A stretch of DNA of 64,000 nt from Limnochorda sp. LNt (lineage in GTDB: Bacteria; Bacillota; Limnochordia; Limnochordales; Geochordaceae), in NCBI RefSeq assembly GCF_035593265.1, contig NZ_CP141614.1, positions 1,488,001 through 1,552,000 on the forward strand. The letters are read 5' to 3'. Numbering within the stretch: the stretch's first letter is position 1; every line of letters begins with the position of its first letter. Below the pieces are notes generated by a model. The model made no database searches. It was given only the letters and a program-made list of their open reading frames with translations, and was not told the origin of the DNA. Positions 43,943 through 53,169 of this stretch are shown in pieces. A program made the translations under genes and the position numbers.

Positions 43943-44766
43943 TCACTCGACGTAGATCATCTTGCGGGTCATCCCACCGTCGACCACCAGGTTGTGGCCG
44001 GTGATGAAGCCGGCCCCCTCGCCGATCAGGAAGAGGCAGGCCGCCGCCACGTCCTCGGGCCGGCCTACCCGTCCGACGGGATGCTGGGCGTGGTCGACGG
44101 GGCGAAGCGGCTCGGGCTCGGGGACGTCTGCTTTGCGGTACGCGCGGGTGTCGATCCAGCCCGGGCTGATCGCGTTGACGCGGACGCGGGGCCCCAGCGA
44201 CACGGCCAGCGCGTGCGTCAAGGAGAGCAGCCCCCCTTGGAGGCCGCGTAGGCCTCCGAGGCAGGCTCGCTCTGCAGCGCGCGGGTCGAGGCCATCAGCA
44301 CGATGGCGGCCCGGTCGGAGCGGCGCAACAGCGGGACGGCGGCAGCGCAACACACGTAGGCGCCTCGCAGGTTGACGGCCATCAGGCGGTCCCAGGCCGC
44401 CGTGAGCCGACGCAGGGCGTCGGCATCGCCGGGCCGCTCGGGGAAGTCGAGCTGGCCGGCCCAACGGGGATCGGCGATGCCGGCATTGGCCACCAGGGCA
44501 TCGAGGCGACCCCAACGCCGGTCGAGGGCGGCCATCGCCCCGGCCACCTGCGACTCGTCCGCCACGTCGGCCCGCAGGGCCACCCGGTCCGGCGCGCCAC
44601 ACCCCGCCAGCGCCTCGAGCGTCTCGCCCAGACCCTGCTCGTCCACGTCCAGCGCCGCCACGGCCCACCCGGCCCGGCCGAAGGCGAGGGCCACCGCCCG
44701 GCCGATGCCCTGTCCGGCTCCGGTCACCAGCACCGTCTTGACCTGTCCAACTGCCTCCGTCGTCAT
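43943..44766 (-). pseudogene. Short-chain dehydrogenase/reductase, frameshifted
   Basis: Classical SDR: the N-terminal part has [19 protein letters not shown] (NAD(P) loop), [15 protein letters not shown] and the catalytic AYAASKGG; then the frame stops in CSP. The other frame continues [31 protein letters not shown] and [18 protein letters not shown]. The break is at a run of six G on the coding strand (plus 44231-44236); seven would restore ~275 aa. Start ATG 44766; ATG 44787 is possible. Divergent from the next gene. Substrate unknown. Confidence 0.8.
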
Positions 44767-44813
44767 GGGTCGATCCGTCTCCCTCATAGCGTTGTCGCGC
44801 GGAGGTGAGGGGC

Positions 44814-45278
44814 ATGGCGCGCACCGGGACCTTCGCTCCGGCCGGAGGGGCCCCTGTCGGGTCGGCGCGTTCGGCGTCGGGGGGTACTCCGGCCGGACGG
44901 ATGCCGATCGCGGGCGCCGTGCTGGTCGGGACGGCCGTGGCCCTGCTACTGGGGGCCGTCACCGCCATGGTCATCGGCACGCTGCAGCGGATGGGTGTCG
45001 TCGCGGTGGTACCGAGCTGGGTCTACGCCCTGGGAGCCTACCTGAGCGCCGTGGTCGGCGGGTGGACGGCCGGGCGGCTGGCCGGGAGGGCCGGCATGCT
45101 GAGCGGTGCCGTGGTGGGGCTGCTCTTGCTGGGCGTGGCCACATGGCTCGGCGCGCCCGCCCAGGAGGCGCCGGCCGGGCTGCAGATGGCCGTGGACTGG
45201 TCCGCGGCATGGTGGCGCATGGCCCTGGCCGTCCTGGCGGCCGGCCTGGCCGGGGGGCTGGCCGTGAGCGGCTCGTGA
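44814..45278 (+). CDS. TIGR04086-type four-helix membrane protein
   Basis: 154-aa protein with a disordered Gly/Ala/Pro-rich N-terminus (~33 residues) followed by four membrane helices; [24 protein letters not shown] and a Gly-rich third helix match the TIGR04086 pattern. Function unknown. ATG at 44814 has GGAGGTGAGG right upstream. Confidence 0.65.
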   Translation: MARTGTFAPAGGAPVGSARSASGGTPAGRMPIAGAVLVGTAVALLLGAVTAMVIGTLQRMGVVAVVPSWVYALGAYLSAVVGGWTAGRLAGRAGMLSGAVVGLLLLGVATWLGAPAQEAPAGLQMAVDWSAAWWRMALAVLAAGLAGGLAVSGS

Positions 45279-45543
45279 GGGGTCTGAAGGCCGGCTCCGC
45301 AAGACCGGTGACCCGCGCGGGCCACGGGGTGGCCAAGCCTCGACGTGACCAAACCGCCCGTCCACCGACCGGCCCCGCCGGCGCGTCCTGACGAGGGGGC
45401 GACTGGTGGGGCCAACGGCGCGGCGCTATACTACTGCGGGCCATGCAGCGTGAGCAGGGTTTGTACCGTGCCCGCAGAACTTAGAGCCTCGCGCGCAACG
45501 ACGCGCCGGAGGATGGCCCGACCAGACATGTGGGGGGTTGGAC

Positions 45544-46392
45544 GTGGCGACGGACGTCGAGCGGGCGGAACAGCGCCCCGAGACCCTGCGAGGGGCCACC
45601 GTCGCCGCCTTGATCTGGGCGGTGTCGTTGGCCGCCATCGCGGGCACGTGGGTCGCGGCCCGGCGGTGGTGGTTTCCCGAGCTGGCCTCGCAGCAGGGGG
45701 CGCTGGTGGACCGGCTCTTCACCACCATCTTCGTCATCATCGCGATCGTCTTCGTCCTGGTGCAGGCCACCCTGGGGTGGGTGCTCTGGCGGTACGCCTC
45801 CCGTGGGGCAGGACATCGGGCCGCCCCGTGGCACGAGAATCCCCGCCTCGAGCTGGCCTGGACGGTGATCCCCGCCGTCATCCTCATCACGCTGACGGTA
45901 CTGGGCGGCAGCCTCTGGCTACGGGTGCACTCGGCGGCACCGGCCGGCGCCATGACGGTGGAGGTCATCGCTGAACAGTTCGGCTGGCGATTCCACTATC
46001 CGGGGCCCGACGGCGTGCTGGGCTCCATCGACTTTCGCGGCGACAGCCGCAACGCGCCGCTGGGGCTGCGAGCCGACCTGGCGGGCGCCGCGGACGACGT
46101 CGTCAGCCGCGAGCTCTACCTGGTGGTGGATCGGCCGGTACGCCTGCTGATCCGCTCCAAGGACGTCATCCACAGCTTCTACGTGCCGCACTTCCGCATC
46201 AAGCAGGATGCGGTCCCGGGCCGTACCAGCCCCGTCGTCTTCACGCCGACGCGCACCGGGACCTTCCCCATCGTCTGCGCGGAGCTGTGCGGGGTGGGCC
46301 ACTACGTGATGGCCGGTACGCTCAAGGTGGTCACGGCTGACGAGTTCGAGGCCTGGCTCGCCTCGCAGCCGACCATCGGCGGCGTGCGATAG
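45544..46392 (+). CDS. coxB: Cytochrome c oxidase subunit II
   Basis: Carries the CuA centre that receives electrons. Two membrane helices (about 18-38 and 60-80), then the cupredoxin domain with HSFYVPHFRIKQD and CAELCGVGHYVM, which holds the two Cys, His and Met ligands. No fused cytochrome c domain and no lipobox. 282 aa from GTG 45544 (GGGGGG six bases upstream); TTG 45538 is the alternative. In the 265-base gap before it, TATACT at 45427-45432 is a possible -10 without a clear -35. Confidence 0.95.
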   Translation: MATDVERAEQRPETLRGATVAALIWAVSLAAIAGTWVAARRWWFPELASQQGALVDRLFTTIFVIIAIVFVLVQATLGWVLWRYASRGAGHRAAPWHENPRLELAWTVIPAVILITLTVLGGSLWLRVHSAAPAGAMTVEVIAEQFGWRFHYPGPDGVLGSIDFRGDSRNAPLGLRADLAGAADDVVSRELYLVVDRPVRLLIRSKDVIHSFYVPHFRIKQDAVPGRTSPVVFTPTRTGTFPIVCAELCGVGHYVMAGTLKVVTADEFEAWLASQPTIGGVR

Positions 46393-46436
46393 GCGGTCGG
46401 CACCAGCGAACCCAGAAGGAGGCAACGCGACGGGAG

Positions 46437-48233
46437 ATGGCGGTCGTCCAACGGGTGGCCCACGAGACGGCCACGCACCACCACGAGCCGACGAGCTTCT
46501 GGCGCAAGTACGTCTTCAGCCTCGATCACAAGGTGATCGGGATCCAGTACCTGGCCACGTCTTTCTTGCTGGCGCTATTGGGCGGGCTGCTGGCCATGGG
46601 CATCCGCCTGGCCCTGGGCTGGCCGGGCCAGCGCTGGCCGCTGTTGGGGGCCCTCTTTCCCAGCGCCTTTCCCAACGGCGTGATAAGCCAGGGATTCTAC
46701 CTCAATTTGGTGACCATGCACGGCACCATCATGATCTTCTTCGTCTTGAGCACGGCCCTGACGGGCGGCTTCGGCAACTACCTGATCCCGCTGCAGATCG
46801 GGGCCCGTGACATGGCCTTCCCGTTGCTCAACGCCCTCTCGTACTGGCTGTTTCCCATCGCTCTGATCCCGCTGCTGGCGACCTACTTCGTGCCGGGCGG
46901 TGGGCCGGTCAGCGGGTGGACGGCCTATGCCCCGCTGTCGGCGGTGCCGCAGGCGGCGCCCGGCTCGGGCGCAGGGCAGACGCTGTGGCTCATCAGCCTG
47001 GCCATCCTCATCGTCGCCTTCCTCTTCGGCTCGCTCAACTACATCACGACGGTGCTGCAGCTGCGGGCCCGGGGCATGTCGATGATGCGGCTGCCGTTGA
47101 CGGTCTGGGCCATGTTCATCACGGCCATCATCTCGCTGCTGTCGTTCCCCGTGCTGCTGGCGGCGGCCATCATGCTCCTGTTCGACCGGCACGCGGGCAC
47201 GTCGTTCTTCCTGCCGGCGGGCGCCGTCATCGGCGGGCGGGTCATCGAGGCCGGGGGCGGCGACCCGCTGCTGTGGCAGCACCTGTTCTGGTTCCTCGGG
47301 CACCCCGAGGTCTACATCCTCATCCTGCCGGCCATGGGCATGGTCTCCGACATCATCGCCAACAACGCGCGCAAGCCCATCTTCGGCTACCCGGTGATGG
47401 TGCTGAGCGTCGCGGCCATCGCCTTGTTGAGCTTCCTGGTCTGGGGCCACCACATGTTCGTCAGCGGCATGCACCCCATGCTGGGCACGGCCTTCATGAT
47501 CACCACGCTCATCATCGCGGTGCCGTCGGCCATCAAGACCTTCAACTGGCTGGCGACCCTGTGGGGCGGCAAGATCCGCTTCACGCCGCAGATGCTGTTC
47601 GCCATCGGCTTCGTCTCGCTGTTCGTGACCGGCGGCTTGACGGGCCTGGTGCTGGGCAACCCGGCCGTCGACATGTACTTCCACGACACGTACTTCGTGG
47701 TGGCGCACTTCCACTTCGTGATGGGCAGCGCCTCGCTGTTCGCCATCTTCGCCGGGCTCTACCACTGGTTCCCCAAGATGTTCGGGCGCATGCTCGACGA
47801 GCGCTTGGGCCGGCTGCACTTCTGGCTGGCGCTGCCCGCCACCTACGCCACGTTCTTCCCGATGCACTTCGCCGGCATCGCGGGGATGGTACGGCGGATC
47901 TACTCGACGGAGCTCTACGGCTTCCTGGGCGGTCTGGAGGGGCTCAACCGGTTCGTCTCCATCGCCGCGTTCGTCATGTTCGCGGCCCACATGGTCTTCG
48001 TGGTCAACGTGGTCTACAGCCTGGTGCGGGGCCGGCGCGCCAGCGAGAATCCGTGGCGGGCCACCACGCTGGAGTGGAGCGTGCCGTCCCCGCCTCCGCA
48101 TGGCAACTGGGGCGACCGCGAGGTGGAGGTGCACCGGTGGGCCTACGACTACAGCGTCCCCGGGGCGCCCGACGACTTCGTGCCCCAGCACGTGCCGGCC
48201 GAGGTCGGCGTAACGGCTCGAGCCCGATCGTGA
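46437..48233 (+). CDS. coxA: Cytochrome c oxidase subunit I
   Basis: Catalytic heme-copper subunit. Heme and CuB ligands are visible: MHGTIMIFF, GHPEVYILILPAMGMVSDII (His plus cross-linked Tyr), WGHHMF and VAHFHFVMGS. The HPEVY and Tyr arrangement is of the A-type (aa3) oxidases. 598 aa, at least 12 helices. ATG at 46437 behind AAGGAGG. Second gene of the cox operon. Confidence 0.97.
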   Translation: MAVVQRVAHETATHHHEPTSFWRKYVFSLDHKVIGIQYLATSFLLALLGGLLAMGIRLALGWPGQRWPLLGALFPSAFPNGVISQGFYLNLVTMHGTIMIFFVLSTALTGGFGNYLIPLQIGARDMAFPLLNALSYWLFPIALIPLLATYFVPGGGPVSGWTAYAPLSAVPQAAPGSGAGQTLWLISLAILIVAFLFGSLNYITTVLQLRARGMSMMRLPLTVWAMFITAIISLLSFPVLLAAAIMLLFDRHAGTSFFLPAGAVIGGRVIEAGGGDPLLWQHLFWFLGHPEVYILILPAMGMVSDIIANNARKPIFGYPVMVLSVAAIALLSFLVWGHHMFVSGMHPMLGTAFMITTLIIAVPSAIKTFNWLATLWGGKIRFTPQMLFAIGFVSLFVTGGLTGLVLGNPAVDMYFHDTYFVVAHFHFVMGSASLFAIFAGLYHWFPKMFGRMLDERLGRLHFWLALPATYATFFPMHFAGIAGMVRRIYSTELYGFLGGLEGLNRFVSIAAFVMFAAHMVFVVNVVYSLVRGRRASENPWRATTLEWSVPSPPPHGNWGDREVEVHRWAYDYSVPGAPDDFVPQHVPAEVGVTARARS

Positions 48234-48255
48234 CGCCCGGGGGCCCGACGGGGAG

Positions 48256-48954
48256 ATGGCCATGCCGACGTTGACGCATCCGAGGACGGACGTGCGCGAC
48301 CGGCGCGAGACGTCCGGCGAGCCTGGATGGAAGGGGCTCCCGGACGGCAGCTCCGTGCCGCCGGTCGACGGCGACGAAGGGGGAGGAGGCTCCGGAGCGG
48401 AGGGCGCCGCCTATCGGGAGGCGACCCGGACGGCCCGGGTCGGGGCCTGGGTACTGGTGGCGGCGGTCACCATGCTCTTCGTGGGCTTCTCCAGCACCTA
48501 CCTGGTGCGCCGCACCGGGCCGGGATGGGTGCAGGGCCCCATGCCGCCCATCCTCTACCTCAACACGGCGGCGCTGGTGGCCAGCAGCCTCTGGCTCGAG
48601 CGAGCCCGACGGGCGGGGCGCCAGGGGCGCGTCGTCGGCCTGACCCGCCATCTGGCGGCGGCCGGGGGGGCGGGCCTGCTCTTCGTGGTCGGGCAGAGCA
48701 TGGCCTGGTGGCAGATGGCGCAGGACGGGCTGTTGCCGGCCAGCGGCCCTCACGCCTCCTTCTTCTACCTGCTGTCGGGGATGCACGCCCTGCACGTGCT
48801 GGCGGGGCTGGTCTGGCTCGGCATCGGTTGGGTCCGCAGCCGGCGCGTCCTCAGCTACGCCCCTGTGGCGCCCACGGTGGAGTCGGGGGCCATCTTCTGG
48901 CACTTCATGGGCGTGTTGTGGCTGTATCTGTGGTTCTTGCTCTTCGGGGCCTGA
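48256..48954 (+). CDS. Cytochrome c oxidase subunit III-like protein (first copy)
   Basis: Heme-copper oxidase subunit III family, five membrane helices in 232 aa after a ~60-residue charged, Gly-rich N-terminus. SGMHALHVLAGLVWLGIGW and ESGAIFWHFMGVLWLYLWFLLF are the family blocks. ATG 48256 or 48262. A second subunit III gene follows. Confidence 0.88.
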   Translation: MAMPTLTHPRTDVRDRRETSGEPGWKGLPDGSSVPPVDGDEGGGGSGAEGAAYREATRTARVGAWVLVAAVTMLFVGFSSTYLVRRTGPGWVQGPMPPILYLNTAALVASSLWLERARRAGRQGRVVGLTRHLAAAGGAGLLFVVGQSMAWWQMAQDGLLPASGPHASFFYLLSGMHALHVLAGLVWLGIGWVRSRRVLSYAPVAPTVESGAIFWHFMGVLWLYLWFLLFGA

Positions 48955-48968
48955 GGGAGGGAGACGAC

Positions 48969-49586
48969 GTGCAAGCGACGCCGACCTCGGCGACGACCGA
49001 GCGCGCCGACTGGGGCGGAGGGGTCTCGCCGTTTCGGGTCACCTGGTCCAAGCTGATGATGTGGCTCTTCCTGCTCTCCGACACCCTGACCTTCGGGAGC
49101 CTGCTGGTCGGCTACGGCTACCTGCGGATGAGCAACCCGGCCTGGCCCCGCCCCGACGAGGTCTTCAACGTGGGGCTGGTTGGCTTCATGACCTTCGTAC
49201 TCATCTGCTCGAGTGCCACCATGGCCATGGCGGTGGCCGCCGCCCGGCGCGACGCGTGGCCACAGGCGGTGCGCCTGTTGGGCCTGACGGTCCTGGGCGG
49301 GCTGCTCTTCCTCGGGCTGCAGGCCTACGAGTGGCGCCACTTCATCCACGAGGGCGCGCGGCTGTCGGGCAACCCGTGGGGCGTGCCGCTGTTCAGCGCG
49401 ACGTTCTTCGTCATCACGGGCTTCCACGGGCTGCACGTGACGGCCGGGGTCGTGTACCTGACGACCGTGGTGCTGCGCGCCCTGCGCCGGCGATACACCG
49501 CCGACGGCGTCGAGGTCGCGGGGCTCTACTGGCACTTCGTCGACCTGGTCTGGGTCTTCATCTTCACGCTGATGTACCTGATCTGA
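48969..49586 (+). CDS. coxC: Cytochrome c oxidase subunit III (second copy)
   Basis: 205-aa subunit III: LMMWLFLLSDTLTFGSLLVGY, LQAYEWRHFIHEGARL, VITGFHGLHVTAGVVYL and YWHFVDLVWVFIFTLMYLI. Closer to the canonical form than the gene before it. GTG at 48969 behind GAGGGAGGGAGA. Confidence 0.93.
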   Translation: MQATPTSATTERADWGGGVSPFRVTWSKLMMWLFLLSDTLTFGSLLVGYGYLRMSNPAWPRPDEVFNVGLVGFMTFVLICSSATMAMAVAAARRDAWPQAVRLLGLTVLGGLLFLGLQAYEWRHFIHEGARLSGNPWGVPLFSATFFVITGFHGLHVTAGVVYLTTVVLRALRRRYTADGVEVAGLYWHFVDLVWVFIFTLMYLI

Positions 49587-49627
49587 TGGTGACCCCCACG
49601 GGGTCTCGAGGGGAAGGAGCACGGCCG

Positions 49628-49966
49628 GTGAACGCCACCCACTCCAACGGACGGGCCATGACGGCCCAGGAGCACGACGCCCGCGCGCACGCGCAGGGCG
49701 GCTACGGCATCTACTGGCGCACGTGGGTGTGGCTGCTCGTCATCACCCTGCTGGAGGTGGGAGCGGCCAGCACGGGGCTTCCCCGGCCCCTGATGATCGG
49801 GGTGCTGGTGGTGCTCTCGCTGATGAAGGCCGCCCTCATCATGGCCTACTTCATGCACCTGCGATTCGAGCGGCTGCAGTTCGTCTACGCGGTGTTGAGC
49901 CCGCTCATCTTCGTGCTGATCCTGCTGGCCGGGGTCGCCCCCGACGCGCTGGGCCGGCTCGGCTGA
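49628..49966 (+). CDS. coxD: Cytochrome c oxidase subunit IV family protein
   Basis: 112-aa membrane protein with three helices; SLMKAALIMAYFMHLRFERLQ is the subunit IV (CtaF/CyoD-like) motif. GTG at 49628 with AAGGAG upstream, 41 bases after the subunit III gene. Confidence 0.9.
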   Translation: MNATHSNGRAMTAQEHDARAHAQGGYGIYWRTWVWLLVITLLEVGAASTGLPRPLMIGVLVVLSLMKAALIMAYFMHLRFERLQFVYAVLSPLIFVLILLAGVAPDALGRLG

Positions 49967-49995
49967 GCGGGCGAGCAGGGCAGGCCGAGGCGGCC

Positions 49996-50436
49996 ATGGA
50001 CGTCCCGCTGCACCCGACGCTCAACGCGCTCCTCAACCTGGCGTCGGCCGTCTGCCTGGTGGCCGGCTACGTCAGCATCCGGCGCCGTCAGGTGGCGCGT
50101 CATCGGGCCTGGATGCTGGGGGCCTTCGGCGCCTCGACGGCCTTCTTGGTTAGTTACCTGATCTACCACGCCAGGGTGGGCAGCGTGCCGTTCGCCGGGC
50201 CCGATTGGGCCCGGCCCGTCTACTTCTTCTTCTTGATCACCCACTCGGTGCTGGCCGCCCTGGTGCTGCCGATGGCTCTGGCGACGCTCTACCACGCGCT
50301 CAAGGGCCGCTACGCGCCCCACCGGCGCATCGCCCGCTGGACCTGGCCGATCTGGATGTACGTCTCGGTCACGGGCGCGGCCGTCGTCTACGTCATGCTC
50401 TACATCCTCTTCCCGTCGCACGGGGCCGCGCCGTAG
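49996..50436 (+). CDS. DUF420 family membrane protein
   Basis: 146 aa, four helices, with VARHRAWMLGAFGAS, SYLIYHARVG and HRRIARWTWPIWMYVSVTGAAVVYVML, typical for DUF420 proteins that accompany cytochrome oxidase genes and are implicated in oxidase assembly (CtaM in Gram-positives). ATG at 49996. Last gene of the cox operon. No heme-A synthesis genes (ctaA/ctaB) are in the window. Confidence 0.88.
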   Translation: MDVPLHPTLNALLNLASAVCLVAGYVSIRRRQVARHRAWMLGAFGASTAFLVSYLIYHARVGSVPFAGPDWARPVYFFFLITHSVLAALVLPMALATLYHALKGRYAPHRRIARWTWPIWMYVSVTGAAVVYVMLYILFPSHGAAP

Positions 50437-50512
50437 GCGAGGGGGTCCCGAGCAGGCCGACGCCGCGGCCTGCCAGCGCTCTCCGGCGGCCGGCGGCAGG
50501 CGGCGCGGCCCG

Positions 50513-51298
50513 GTGCGACGAATCCGCTCATCCGTCGTGCGAACGCCGCGGACAGGAGCCCTCGACGCACTCTACACCCCGGCCTGGGTCGGGCTGATGC
50601 TGGTGGTCGTCGTGCTCGTGCTGGGCGCCCGGCTCGTGCTGGGGCCGCCGCAGGGCGCAGGACGGGCGCCGGCCCCTCGGCCCCCATCGGTGGAGCTGGT
50701 GCCGCGCCAGCCCGGTGGTTACGGCTGGAGCCTGGCGGGCCGGCGCATCGTGCTGGATCCCGGGCACGGCGGTGCCGATGCCGGCGCGGTGGGCCGGGCG
50801 GCCATGCCCGAGAAGGCCATCGCGCTCGACACGGCGCTGCGGGCCGCTGCGCTGCTGGAGCGTGCCGGAGCCCGGGTGGTGTTGACCCGACGGGACGACG
50901 AGGCGCCGGGCGGCACCGGTCAGTCCAGTCTCGTGGAGCGAGTGCGCCTGACGAGGAACACCGGGGCCGACGTGATGGTCAGCATCCATGCCGACGCCAG
51001 CCCGGATCCGAGCGCCCGTGGCGTCACCACCTACTACTACCACCCCGAGGCCGCGAGCCTGGCCCGCGCCATCCAGCAGGAGCTGGTGGCCCGGCTGGGC
51101 ACGGTCGATCGCGGCGTGCGCTCGGCCGACTTCTACGTGGTACGGGCGGCTCCGGTGCCGGCGGTGCTGGTGGAGCTGGGCTTCGTCACGCACCCGGCCG
51201 AGGCCCGCTCGCTCAGCTCGGCCGGGTACCGCCAGGCGGCAGCCGAGGCCATCGTGGACGGACTGGCCCGCTACTTCGCCTCGTGGGGGCGCCCGTGA
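50513..51298 (+). CDS. N-acetylmuramoyl-L-alanine amidase (Amidase_3)
   Basis: Zinc amidase that cuts the stem peptide from peptidoglycan. One N-terminal membrane anchor (about 24-42), then the catalytic domain: VLDPGHGGADAGAVG with His, EKAIALDTALR with Glu, SIHADASPDPSARG with His, and VLVELGFVTHPAEA with Glu. 261 aa, CwlD-like size, so a role in spore cortex is possible. GTG at 50513; ribosome site unclear. Confidence 0.9.
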   Translation: MRRIRSSVVRTPRTGALDALYTPAWVGLMLVVVVLVLGARLVLGPPQGAGRAPAPRPPSVELVPRQPGGYGWSLAGRRIVLDPGHGGADAGAVGRAAMPEKAIALDTALRAAALLERAGARVVLTRRDDEAPGGTGQSSLVERVRLTRNTGADVMVSIHADASPDPSARGVTTYYYHPEAASLARAIQQELVARLGTVDRGVRSADFYVVRAAPVPAVLVELGFVTHPAEARSLSSAGYRQAAAEAIVDGLARYFASWGRP

Positions 51299-51412
51299 GC
51301 GACCGGCGAGAGAGCGAGGAGCGGGATGCCGCGGGGAGGCCGTCACGGGACAGAGGCGATGCGGGGTGGAGGCGAGGAGGGGAGCGGCGAAGGCGGGGGA
51401 GGGGAGCGAGCG

Positions 51413-52363
51413 ATGCCGCCAAGACGGGCCAGCGGGTATCTGACCGCAGCGGACGGATGTCGCCTCTTCTGGCGGGGGTGGTTCCCCGTCCCACCCGTCC
51501 GGGGACAGGCGGTGCTCGTGCACGGCGCCAACGAGCACAGCGGGCGCTACGAGCACGTCGCCGCCTGGCTGGTGGGCCTGGGCTTCGAGGTGAGAGCCCT
51601 GGACCTGCGGGGCCACGGCCGGTCGGCGGGACTCCGGGGTCACGTGGACCGCTTCGAGCAGTACCTGGAGGATCTGGAGCGCTTGGTGGAGAGCCGGGAG
51701 TCGAAAGCGGGAGGGGCGGGCGGCCCGGGCGGCGGGCCGGGCATCCTGCTCATCGGTCACAGCATGGGCGGGCTGATCGCCTTCGCGTACGCGGCGTGGC
51801 GGCCCGAGCGGGTGGGAGCGCTGGTGGTGTCGGCGCCGTGGTTCGGTCTGCGCATGCGGCTCAGCGCCCTGGACCGGCTCCTTGCCCCGGTGGGAGCCCG
51901 GCTGGTGCCCCGCTTGCGCCGGCCGGCCGGCATCGAGCCGGGCCATCTGAGCCGGGATCCCCGGGTGGCGAGAGCGTACCGGGACGATCCCCTGGTGGGC
52001 ACGACCGTGACGGCGCGGTGGTTCGTGGAGTGCAGTCGGACGGCGGCCCGAGCCCGCACGCAGTTGGCCGGGCAGATGCGGGTCCCCGTGCTCTTCTTGC
52101 AGGGCGACGCCGACCGGATCGTGGACCCCGGCACCACCCGGGCCGTCTTCGAGGCCGTGCCCCATCCGTGCAAAGCGCTGCGGCGCTACCCGGAGGGCTA
52201 TCACGAGCTCTTCAACGACCTGGATCAGGGGCGGGTCCTGGCCGACGTCGAGGCCTGGCTCGAGAGGCTGGGGCTCTGGCCGGCGGCGGCCCAACCTAGG
52301 GACGCGCCATCCACGGGTGCGGGGCTGACGGGGGCAACACCGGCCAGCGCGCCTCCCGCATGA
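51413..52363 (+). CDS. Alpha/beta hydrolase, monoacylglycerol-lipase-like
   Basis: Serine hydrolase of the lysophospholipase / monoglyceride lipase group. LVHGANEHSGRYEHVAAWL (oxyanion loop), LDLRGHGRSAGLRGH, nucleophile GHSMGG, FLQGDADRIVDPGTT with the Asp and GYHELFND with the His. 316 aa. ATG at 51413 is chosen over 51326 since GGAGGGGAG lies just upstream and the added residues would be low-complexity. Converges with the DUF402 gene, overlapping its end by 68 bases. Confidence 0.85.
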   Translation: MPPRRASGYLTAADGCRLFWRGWFPVPPVRGQAVLVHGANEHSGRYEHVAAWLVGLGFEVRALDLRGHGRSAGLRGHVDRFEQYLEDLERLVESRESKAGGAGGPGGGPGILLIGHSMGGLIAFAYAAWRPERVGALVVSAPWFGLRMRLSALDRLLAPVGARLVPRLRRPAGIEPGHLSRDPRVARAYRDDPLVGTTVTARWFVECSRTAARARTQLAGQMRVPVLFLQGDADRIVDPGTTRAVFEAVPHPCKALRRYPEGYHELFNDLDQGRVLADVEAWLERLGLWPAAAQPRDAPSTGAGLTGATPASAPPA

Positions 52364-52838
52364 GGGCCCGGATCTCTTCGACCGCCTGCCATGCGGCCTC
52401 GACCCAGGCGGCGGGGTAGAGGTGGCGGCGGGCCTCGAACTCGTCAACGTCCCGTACCTCGCAGGCATGGTCGGCGCGGGCCCGCACGTCGAGCTCCAGG
52501 TCGTACTGCCAGATGCGGTCGGGCTCGAAGGTGGGCGGCGTCTGCACGTTCCAGTAATATTCCAGGACCCGTCCGGAGGCGTCGAGGTCGGGGCCGCCCG
52601 AGTACCAGCGACCGGTGAAGAAGGCCACGTACGCCTGATGGTCCATCCGCAGGGCCAGTCCCTTGGTCTCGTGGTGAAACGAGAAGCCAACGGGCATGTG
52701 GAGCAGCACCGCCGAGAGCCGCTCGGGCGCGGCCCCATCGCGGCGCACCTCCACGACTCGCGCCTCCCACCAATAGTGGCGCCGACGCTCGGGGTATTTG
52801 AAGAACTCGAGGCGTACGATCTGCCCTGGGCCGTACAT
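52296..52838 (-). CDS. DUF402 domain protein
   Basis: 180-aa soluble protein. The FSFHHETKGLALRMDHQ, YVAFFTGRWYSGGPDLDASG and YYWNVQTPPTFEPDRIWQYDLELDVRA blocks match the DUF402 beta-barrel, related to nucleoside-diphosphate phosphatases (FomD/Ntdp). Substrate here is not known. ATG at 52838. Confidence 0.82.
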   Translation of the reverse strand: MYGPGQIVRLEFFKYPERRRHYWWEARVVEVRRDGAAPERLSAVLLHMPVGFSFHHETKGLALRMDHQAYVAFFTGRWYSGGPDLDASGRVLEYYWNVQTPPTFEPDRIWQYDLELDVRARADHACEVRDVDEFEARRHLYPAAWVEAAWQAVEEIRALMREARWPVLPPSAPHPWMARP

Positions 52839-52921
52839 CCTGCGCCCCCGTGCGAGGCAGGAGGTTGGCCGCCGGGGCCGGCGATCCCTGCAGGGTCGCG
52901 GCGAGCGCCGAGTCGGAGGCC

Positions 52922-52951
52922 TTGACGGGTCACACGCAGGCCGGCTAGACT
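52922..52951 (+). promoter_or_regulatory. Promoter of the terC riboswitch transcript
   Basis: TTGACG (52922-52927), 18-base spacer, TAGACT (52946-52951). Transcription would start near 52958, just before the riboswitch. Confidence 0.6.
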
Positions 52952-52970
52952 TTCGCCACAGGCACGGGCA

Positions 52971-53082
52971 AGGGTCGGCCAGAGGGGAGTAGCTGGCCGG
53001 CGCCGGTGGCGCCGGGGGGCGACAGCGTCAGGACGGGTCTTCCCGCGTCGCCCACTCCGAAGCGAGGCAGCGAGACCTCGAC
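52971..53082 (+). promoter_or_regulatory. yybP-ykoY-type Mn2+ riboswitch before terC
   Basis: The leader contains AGGGGAGTAGC (52982-52992), a strong CCGGCGCC/GGCGCCGG hairpin (about 52998-53014), GCGTCAGGACG (53025-53035) and GCAGCGAGACC (53067-53077), in the order expected for the yybP-ykoY aptamer, which senses manganese and commonly controls TerC-family genes. GGTC (52973-52976) can pair with GACC (53074-53077) to close P1; the same GACC belongs to the following terminator stem. So ligand binding should prevent termination (an ON switch). Recognised by eye. Confidence 0.85.
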
Positions 53083-53110
53083 GCCGGATGGCGTCGAGGT
53101 CTTCTTCTTT
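53074..53110 (+). terminator. Expression-platform terminator of the riboswitch
   Basis: Perfect 12-bp stem GACCTCGACGCC / GGCGTCGAGGTC (53074-53085 / 53090-53101), loop GGAT, tail TTCTTCTTT. Its left arm shares GACC with the riboswitch P1 helix. Confidence 0.85.
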
Positions 53111-53169
53111 GCTCTCGATGGCGGCGAGCCGCCCCGACGAGGCCGGCACGCAGGAGGGACGAATGAGGG

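Noticed and set aside
51340-51412. Purine-rich, G/A-repeated stretch before the hydrolase gene
   Set aside because: Looked like a tandem repeat, but units are irregular; probably only a G-rich leader with the ribosome site.
50528-53149. 873-aa minus-strand open frame
   Set aside because: It crosses the amidase, hydrolase and DUF402 genes and has Arg/Pro/Gly/His-rich shadow composition; a by-product of high GC.
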